Source of the DNA: Pseudomonadota bacterium
GTDB taxonomy: Bacteria > Pseudomonadota > Alphaproteobacteria > Rhizobiales > Afifellaceae
Assembly: GCA_023417735.1 (NCBI GenBank)
Contig: JAEZEK010000434.1
Coordinates: 1 to 5,361, forward strand
Direction: 5' to 3'
Length of the DNA: 5,361 bases
Shown here piece by piece: positions 1-5,361 of this stretch; the stretch's first letter is position 1, and every line of letters begins with the position of its first letter. A program made the translations under genes and the position numbers. A model generated the notes under the pieces. The model had not been told where the DNA came from. It saw only the letters and a list, made by a program, of their open reading frames with translations, and did not search any database.

Positions 1-2161
<2,161 letters not shown>

Positions 2162-2301
2162 CGCAGTCTCCTTGCCTGGAGGAAGGGATAGTCGCGGCCG
2201 CTGGCCTTGTCTCCTCCCGCGCCAGCGCGGCAGGTGCTTTGCCGGAACAACAGAAGCCGCCCCGAATTGTCCGGTGAGACCCACGTGCACGGGAACGGGA
2301 C
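2162..2301. promoter_or_regulatory. Divergent intergenic region between the oxoprolinase and lipoprotein genes
   Basis: These 140 bases separate two divergently oriented start codons, so promoters for both should lie here. I found no convincing -35/-10 pair on either strand. Two inverted repeats are visible. CCGCGC-CA-GCGCGG at 2217-2230 is perfect but GC-only, so chance is plausible. CCGGAACAA at 2242-2250 pairs with TTGTCCGG at 2267-2274, with one unpaired A and a 16-base spacer; it could be an operator or a leader stem-loop for the lipoprotein mRNA. The lipoprotein start is preceded only by a weak GGGA-type ribosome site (2291-2300). Confidence 0.5.
2168..2173 (-). promoter_or_regulatory. 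Ribosome binding site of the oxoprolinase gene
   Basis: AAGGAG on the minus strand sits six bases before the ATG at 2161. It is a strong Shine-Dalgarno match and fixes the start of the oxoprolinase reading frame. Confidence 0.8.
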
Positions 2302-2781
2302 ATGAAGGCATTTCTCATTGCGGCCGGAACGGCAGCGCTGCTGCTCGCCGGCTGCGACGACGCCAATCAGCGGAGCGGGGCGGCGAACGCCCCAGCCGCG
2401 CAGGACGGCGCCGCATCGACGACGACCACCGACGCCGCCCCGAGGAGTGCGGAGCCGGCAGGGTCCGACGCCACGGATCGCGCCGGCCAGGCGCTGCGCG
2501 AGGCGGGGGAGGCCGCGCGGCAGGCCGCGATCAAGGCCGGGGAGGCCGGCAACGCGGCCTTCGAGGCCCTGCAGGAGCAGGCGCCGGAGATCAAGCAGCG
2601 GGCGAATGAGGCGGTGGAGCAGGCCAAGGACGCGGCCTCGCGCGCGGCCGCGCAGCTGAAGGGCGCTGCCGATTCGATCACCGGCGAGCGGTCGGACGCG
2701 CCCCCGCTCGATGCCGAAGGCGACAGCGAGCGCGACCTCAACGAGACGCCGGAGAGGCAGGAGGCGCCGGGTCCGCAGTAG
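2302..2781 (+). CDS. Small Ala-rich helical lipoprotein of unknown function
   Basis: 159 residues. The N-terminus is a type II signal peptide: Lys2, a hydrophobic core (about residues 3-14) and the lipobox LAGC (15-18). Cys18 would therefore be lipidated and the mature protein anchored to a membrane facing the periplasm. Asp19 and Asp20 follow the Cys; in E. coli Asp at +2 favours inner-membrane retention, but whether this holds here is not known. Residues 21-58 are a low-complexity Ala/Thr/Ser/Pro tether. Residues 61-126 form a long amphipathic helix in six 11-residue units. Residues 127-159 are an acidic, Pro-containing, probably disordered tail. I recognise no named family. The gene is divergent from the oxoprolinase and convergent with the DUF2243 gene, so it is probably transcribed alone. 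The ribosome site is weak (GGGA within 2291-2300). The long minus-strand reading frames over it are shadows, because the lipobox and helix periodicity exist only in this frame. Confidence 0.82.
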   Translation: MKAFLIAAGTAALLLAGCDDANQRSGAANAPAAQDGAASTTTTDAAPRSAEPAGSDATDRAGQALREAGEAARQAAIKAGEAGNAAFEALQEQAPEIKQRANEAVEQAKDAASRAAAQLKGAADSITGERSDAPPLDAEGDSERDLNETPERQEAPGPQ

Positions 2782-2809
2782 CGTGGCCGTGCGCAGGCGG
2801 CCGAATCCG

Positions 2810-2840
2810 CCCGGCTCCCGAGGCGACTCACGGGGCCGGG
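2810..2840. terminator. Strong hairpin between convergent genes, possible bidirectional terminator
   Basis: CCCGGC/CCCG (2810-2815 and 2817-2820) pairs with CGGG/GCCGGG (2831-2840): ten G-C pairs, one bulged T at 2816 and a ten-base loop. It lies between the stop of the lipoprotein gene (2781) and the stop of the DUF2243 gene (2843). A smaller competing stem GGCGG/CCGCC lies at 2796-2811. There is no T-run on either strand, so it is not a classical intrinsic terminator; position and stability are the only support. Confidence 0.45.
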
Positions 2841-2842
2841 GG

Positions 2843-3604
2843 CTACACGCTGCTCCAGTCCACGCAGCCGGCAGGCGCGCCCGCACCGCTGACCAGCATT
2901 GCGCCCTGCCGGTAGAGCGACCACCGCCTTTCCGGATCCAGGTCGAGGACGACCACCCCCATCGCGGAATCGGCCCAGACGAGGCGCGCGCCCGCGCCTG
3001 CGACTGCCGCCATCACCTCCGCGGCTTCCATGCCGGGGCGGAAGACCACTGTGGTGAACGGCTGGTCCGGCGGCGGCTGCAGCGCCCACGTTCCCGCCGC
3101 CGCCGTGAGCGCGGCCAGAGCGAGGACCGCGACGGCCGACGGACGTGGCGATCCGAGCCTGCTGCGATGGCTGCGCAGCAGAGTCAGGCCGACCAGGAGC
3201 GGGACGAGCCCGAAGCCGACGAGCCAGATCAGGTCCCATACCAGCGGGCTGTCGCTGTCGAGCTTGATGCGGTGGATGCCGAGCACCCAGTGGGAGAGGA
3301 CGCCGTCGACGACGTGCCACACGCCGAACCCGACGAGCAGGGCGCCCGCGAGGTTGCGGCCCCATTCGACACCGGACCGCCTGTGGGCCCGCCACAGCCC
3401 CCACAGGCCGAGGACTGCGATGCCGTACATGAGCGCGTGGAAATAGCCGTCCCACAGCACCTGGAACCTCAGGTCGCCCGCCCAGGAGACGAGGCTCAGC
3501 AGGTGGTGCCACTGCAGGATCTGGTGGAGCAGGATACCGTCGAAGAAGCCGCCGAGCGCGAAACCCAGGACGGCGCCCCAGAGGACGACAGGTGATTTCG
3601 TCAT
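2843..3604 (-). CDS. DUF2243 family membrane protein with a C-terminal soluble domain
   Basis: 253 residues. The N-terminal GFFDGILLHQILQWHH (19-34) is the hallmark of DUF2243, a family of unknown function. Five membrane segments are visible at about 6-28, 53-71, 85-106, 121-143 and 155-175. The loops at 72-84 and 144-154 are rich in Arg and His, so by the positive-inside rule the N-terminus is cytoplasmic and the C-terminus periplasmic. An Asp-Gly plus downstream His motif recurs at D22-G23/H27, D52-G53/H56 and D100-G101/H105; with H33, H34 and H97 these could form a metal or haem site (inference). Residues 183-253 form a soluble domain with a beta-alpha-beta-alpha-beta look. The ATG at 3604 is supported by GGAGGT at 3610-3615. 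The gene lies 111 bases downstream of the GST, with hairpins between, so it may form its own transcript. The family call is firm; the function is unknown. Confidence 0.9.
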   Translation of the reverse strand: MTKSPVVLWGAVLGFALGGFFDGILLHQILQWHHLLSLVSWAGDLRFQVLWDGYFHALMYGIAVLGLWGLWRAHRRSGVEWGRNLAGALLVGFGVWHVVDGVLSHWVLGIHRIKLDSDSPLVWDLIWLVGFGLVPLLVGLTLLRSHRSRLGSPRPSAVAVLALAALTAAAGTWALQPPPDQPFTTVVFRPGMEAAEVMAAVAGAGARLVWADSAMGVVVLDLDPERRWSLYRQGAMLVSGAGAPAGCVDWSSV

Positions 3605-3609
3605 GGCTG

Positions 3610-3625
3610 ACCTCCGCTAGGCGGA
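3610..3625 (-). promoter_or_regulatory. Ribosome binding site of the DUF2243 gene, overlapping a small inverted repeat
   Basis: GGAGGT (minus strand, 3610-3615) lies five bases before the ATG at 3604 and sets the start. Its first bases are also the 3' arm of TCCGC-CTA-GCGGA (3613-3625), a five-pair stem with a three-base loop. If the stem formed it would partly hide the ribosome site. The stem is short, so regulation is only a possibility. Confidence 0.6.
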
Positions 3626-3641
3626 AGCGCGCAATGGCGAT

Positions 3642-3663
3642 CCGGTTCCATCGAGGGAACCGG
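3642..3663. repeat. Perfect inverted repeat upstream of the DUF2243 gene
   Basis: CCGGTTCC (3642-3649) and GGAACCGG (3656-3663) are perfect reverse complements separated by six bases. The repeat contains A/T pairs, so it is less easily explained by GC bias than other local palindromes. It lies 38 bases upstream of the DUF2243 start. It could be an operator for that gene or an RNA hairpin in the transcript coming from the GST gene. It has no flanking T-run. Confidence 0.5.
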
Positions 3664-3692
3664 GGATGAGGCCTGGTCAGCTGCCGAACGGA

Positions 3693-3713
3693 CTTCGGGC
3701 GCGCGGCCCGGAG
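3693..3713 (-). terminator. Hairpin directly after the GST stop codon, possible terminator or mRNA 3' end
   Basis: CTTCGGGC (3693-3700) and GCCCGGAG (3706-3713) pair over eight positions with one G-T wobble, around a five-base GCGCG loop. The stem begins two bases after the GST stop codon (3716-3718). Only scattered T bases follow on the minus strand, so efficient intrinsic termination is uncertain. It may instead stabilise the 3' end of the two-gene GST mRNA. Confidence 0.4.
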
Positions 3714-3715
3714 GC

Positions 3716-4528
3716 TCAGGCGACCGTACGCTCCTCCAACCCGCGCCAGAGCGCCTCGATGCGCGGGAATGCCTCGGTGCCGTGCGCCTTCCGCTTCGCC
3801 TCCGTCACGTCGCCCCAGGCCACGACGGCGCGCTGGTAGGCCGGGCGAGCCTCGATCCGCCGGTACCATTCCTCCAGGTTCGACAGATCGGACCAGAGCG
3901 GCGCCATCATGAAGGATTCGAGGCGCCGGACGTAGACGACGAGGGCCATGTCAGCGAGCGAGTAGCTGTCGCCGGCGAGCCAGCGGTTCTCCGCCAGGAA
4001 GGCGTCCATTTCCCCGAAGAGCTTCCGGAACGCGGTCACCGCGCCAGGCAGGAGCGGGGAGTCGAGGCCGCGTTCGATGTTCAGCTGGTCGTTGGTCTTG
4101 CGGACCTCGTCCTTCATCGAGGCGTAGTATTTGCCGATCTTCTCCTCGCCCTTCTCGCGATAGATGTGCCGGTTGACGATGCAGACGCCGAGGACGCGGC
4201 TCGCGACATGGATGCCCTCGTCGATCCGGCGCATCCAGAGCCGCATGCGGGCGCGGTCCTCCGGAGCGTCCGGGCGGAACGGCCTGTCGGGAAACACGTC
4301 CTCCAGATATTCGAGGATGACGAGGGATTCCGGGATGGCCTTGCCGTCGCGGATGATGACCGGGACGAGGCCCTTGGGATTGAGCCGGTGATACTCGTCG
4401 GGCAGCGCCTCGACGTCGCCGCGCGCCGTGTCGACGACGATGCTCTCCCACGGGATCTCCTTCTCCTCGAGGGCGAGGCGGACGCGTTGCGCCGCGGTCG
4501 AGCGGTCGTAGTGATAAAGGGTCAGCAC
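3716..4528 (-). CDS. Glutathione S-transferase, LigF/beta-etherase-like
   Basis: 270 residues, predicted cytosolic. Residues 1-80 are the thioredoxin-fold N-domain: LYHYDRS (4-10) carries Ser10, the likely residue that activates the glutathione thiol, Pro56 in LVPVI is the cis-proline, and Glu67-Ser68 bind the glutathione gamma-glutamyl group. Residues 90-250 form the all-helical C-domain, with the N-capping box S190-L-A-D193 in WLAGDSYSLAD. The length exceeds the usual 200-230 residues because of extra sequence at about 115-165. ESLVILEYLEDVFP, the following RMRLWMRRIDE and the long helical segment recall LigF-type beta-aryl ether cleaving GSTs, from memory and without an alignment. The start is GTG at 4528: AGGAG lies seven bases upstream and LTLYHY is where GSTs begin; the longer open frame upstream runs into the neighbouring gene. 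The gene follows the hydroquinone reductase by 46 bases, so it is a probable operon partner. GST is certain; the substrate is not. Confidence 0.92.
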   Translation of the reverse strand: MLTLYHYDRSTAAQRVRLALEEKEIPWESIVVDTARGDVEALPDEYHRLNPKGLVPVIIRDGKAIPESLVILEYLEDVFPDRPFRPDAPEDRARMRLWMRRIDEGIHVASRVLGVCIVNRHIYREKGEEKIGKYYASMKDEVRKTNDQLNIERGLDSPLLPGAVTAFRKLFGEMDAFLAENRWLAGDSYSLADMALVVYVRRLESFMMAPLWSDLSNLEEWYRRIEARPAYQRAVVAWGDVTEAKRKAHGTEAFPRIEALWRGLEERTVA

Positions 4529-4535
4529 GCGCGGT

Positions 4536-4542
4536 CTCCTCC
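4536..4542 (-). promoter_or_regulatory. Ribosome binding site deciding the GTG start of the GST gene
   Basis: GGAGGAG on the minus strand ends seven bases before the GTG at 4528. No ATG lies near the expected N-terminus in this frame, so this site is the main evidence for a GTG start. Confidence 0.75.
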
Positions 4543-4574
4543 CCGGGACCCGGCTCCGGCCGCCGGCGTCCTCG

Positions 4575-5361
4575 TCATTGCTCCCACGGCATCCTCGGTC
4601 CGACCGGGATGATGCCGTGCGGATTGATGTGGAGGTGGGACCGGAAATAGTGGTGGCGGATGTGGTCGAGCCGGATCGTCTCGCGGACGCCGGGAACCTC
4701 GACAAGCCGCATCATGTGCCGCTGCAGGTTCGGGTATTCCGCGTAGAGCCGGCGGCTGCACTTGAAGTGGACGACGTAGACCGGGTCGAAGCGCAGGGCC
4801 GTCGGGAGCAGCCGCCAGTCGCTTTCCGTGATGCAGTCGCCGACCAGGAACTCCGACCGGCCGAGCCGCGCCTCCAGCGCGTCGAGGGCGCCGAACAGCC
4901 GCTCCGCCGCCGCGTCGTAGGCTTCCTGCGATTTCGCGAAGCCGCAGCGGTAGACGCCGTTGTTCACGGCGTAGACGATCTCGTTCACCTGCTCGATCTC
5001 GTCCGCGAGCGCGGCGGGGCAGTAGTCGCACGGCCGGCCGCCGAGCGCCTCGGAATTCAGCCCCAGCATCCGGATGATCTCGGACGATTCGTTGTTCACG
5101 ATCGTCCCGGCGGCGGCGTCCCAGAGCACGGGCACGGAGACGCGGCCGCTATAGGCGGGATCGACCCTGGCGTAGAGCTCGTGGAGATAGCCTGCGCCGT
5201 GCAGCCGGTCGCCCGTCGATCCCGGGAAATGCGAGAACTCCCAGCCTTCGACGATGTTGACCGGGTGGACGACGGAAACGCCGATCGAGCTCTCGAGGCC
5301 GAGCAGGCTGCGGTAGAGCAGCGTCCGGTGCGCCCAGGGGCAGGCATAGGAAACGTAGAGG
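4575..5361 (-). CDS. Glutathionyl-hydroquinone reductase (YqjG/ECM4, Xi-class GST), N-terminus beyond the right edge
   Basis: The last 261 residues are visible; family members have about 320-330, so roughly 60-70 N-terminal residues and the start are missing. Such cytosolic enzymes reduce glutathionyl-hydroquinones to hydroquinone plus oxidised glutathione. In visible numbering, YACPWAHRTL (5-14) holds the catalytic Cys7. GRVSVPVLWD (72-81) and NNESSEIIRML (89-99) complete the thioredoxin-like domain and glutathione site. VNNGVYRCGFA (132-142), TESDWRLLPTALRFD (178-192), VYVVHFKCSRR (194-204) and HIRHHYFRSHLHINPHGIIP (233-252) are the family's C-domain signatures. An unusual CDYC sits at 111-114. 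The frame is continuous up to the edge, so an internal GTG at 5135 is not the true start. The stop at 4575 lies 46 bases before the GST gene, in the same direction. Promoter and regulation lie outside the window. Confidence 0.95.
   Translation of the reverse strand, partial: LYVSYACPWAHRTLLYRSLLGLESSIGVSVVHPVNIVEGWEFSHFPGSTGDRLHGAGYLHELYARVDPAYSGRVSVPVLWDAAAGTIVNNESSEIIRMLGLNSEALGGRPCDYCPAALADEIEQVNEIVYAVNNGVYRCGFAKSQEAYDAAAERLFGALDALEARLGRSEFLVGDCITESDWRLLPTALRFDPVYVVHFKCSRRLYAEYPNLQRHMMRLVEVPGVRETIRLDHIRHHYFRSHLHINPHGIIPVGPRMPWEQ

Noticed and set aside
2217..2230. Perfect GC-only palindrome with a two-base centre
   Set aside because: At about 70% G+C such palindromes arise easily by chance and the centre is too short for a good RNA loop. 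It is kept only as a note in the intergenic entry.
2244..2270. Possible EcfG (general stress response) promoter, GGAAC at 2244-2248
   Set aside because: The -35-like GGAAC is present, but no CGTT lies 16-18 bases downstream. The GGAAC inside the 3642-3663 repeat also lacks a matching -10.
2367..3869. A 500-residue minus-strand open frame
   Set aside because: It crosses the lipoprotein, the DUF2243 gene and the end of the GST in another frame. It has no domain, and its Arg/Pro/Ala-rich composition fits a shadow frame.
2711..4612. Plus-strand open frames at 2711-3595 and 3782-4612
   Set aside because: They are antisense to the DUF2243 and GST genes, which have clear family motifs and ribosome sites. 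The plus-strand products look like random GC-rich translation.
4529..4705. Upstream extension of the GST reading frame to 4705
   Set aside because: The frame is open, but it overlaps the end of the hydroquinone reductase and adds low-complexity sequence before the expected GST N-terminus. The GTG at 4528 has a good ribosome site.

Overview
The window is GC-rich DNA (roughly 70% G+C by eye) with strong G/C preference at third codon positions and tightly packed genes. Codon use and protein style suggest an alphaproteobacterium, probably of the Hyphomicrobiales (Rhizobiales), but no taxonomic marker gene is present, so this is inference. There are five protein genes, two of them cut by the window edges. 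I see no RNA genes, mobile elements or CRISPR arrays.

Layout from left to right. (1) Positions 1-2161, minus strand: the first 720 residues of a fused, ATP-dependent 5-oxoprolinase / hydantoinase A-B protein whose C-terminal half lies beyond the left edge. (2) Positions 2162-2301: a 140-base divergent intergenic region with two inverted repeats. (3) Positions 2302-2781, plus strand: a small Ala-rich lipoprotein whose central helix follows an 11-residue (hendecad) pattern. (4) Positions 2782-2842: a short convergent spacer holding a strong hairpin. (5) Positions 2843-3604, minus strand: a DUF2243 membrane protein with a C-terminal soluble domain. (6) Positions 3605-3715: a spacer with three inverted repeats. 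(7) Positions 3716-4528, minus strand: a glutathione S-transferase that recalls LigF-type beta-etherases, with a GTG start. (8) Positions 4575-5361, minus strand: most of a glutathionyl-hydroquinone reductase (YqjG/ECM4, Xi class) cut by the right edge.

How the genes relate. The two GST-fold genes lie head to tail 46 bases apart and are probably co-transcribed. Together they suggest glutathione-dependent handling of aromatic or quinone compounds. The 5-oxoprolinase returns 5-oxoproline, a product of glutathione turnover, to glutamate, so three of the five genes touch glutathione chemistry. The two envelope proteins between them have no known function, and nothing in the sequence proves that they belong to the same process. 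The region looks mostly like ordinary chromosomal metabolism. The points most worth a second look are the hendecad lipoprotein, the repeated Asp-Gly/His signature and extra domain of the DUF2243 protein, and the LigF-like GST beside the hydroquinone reductase.
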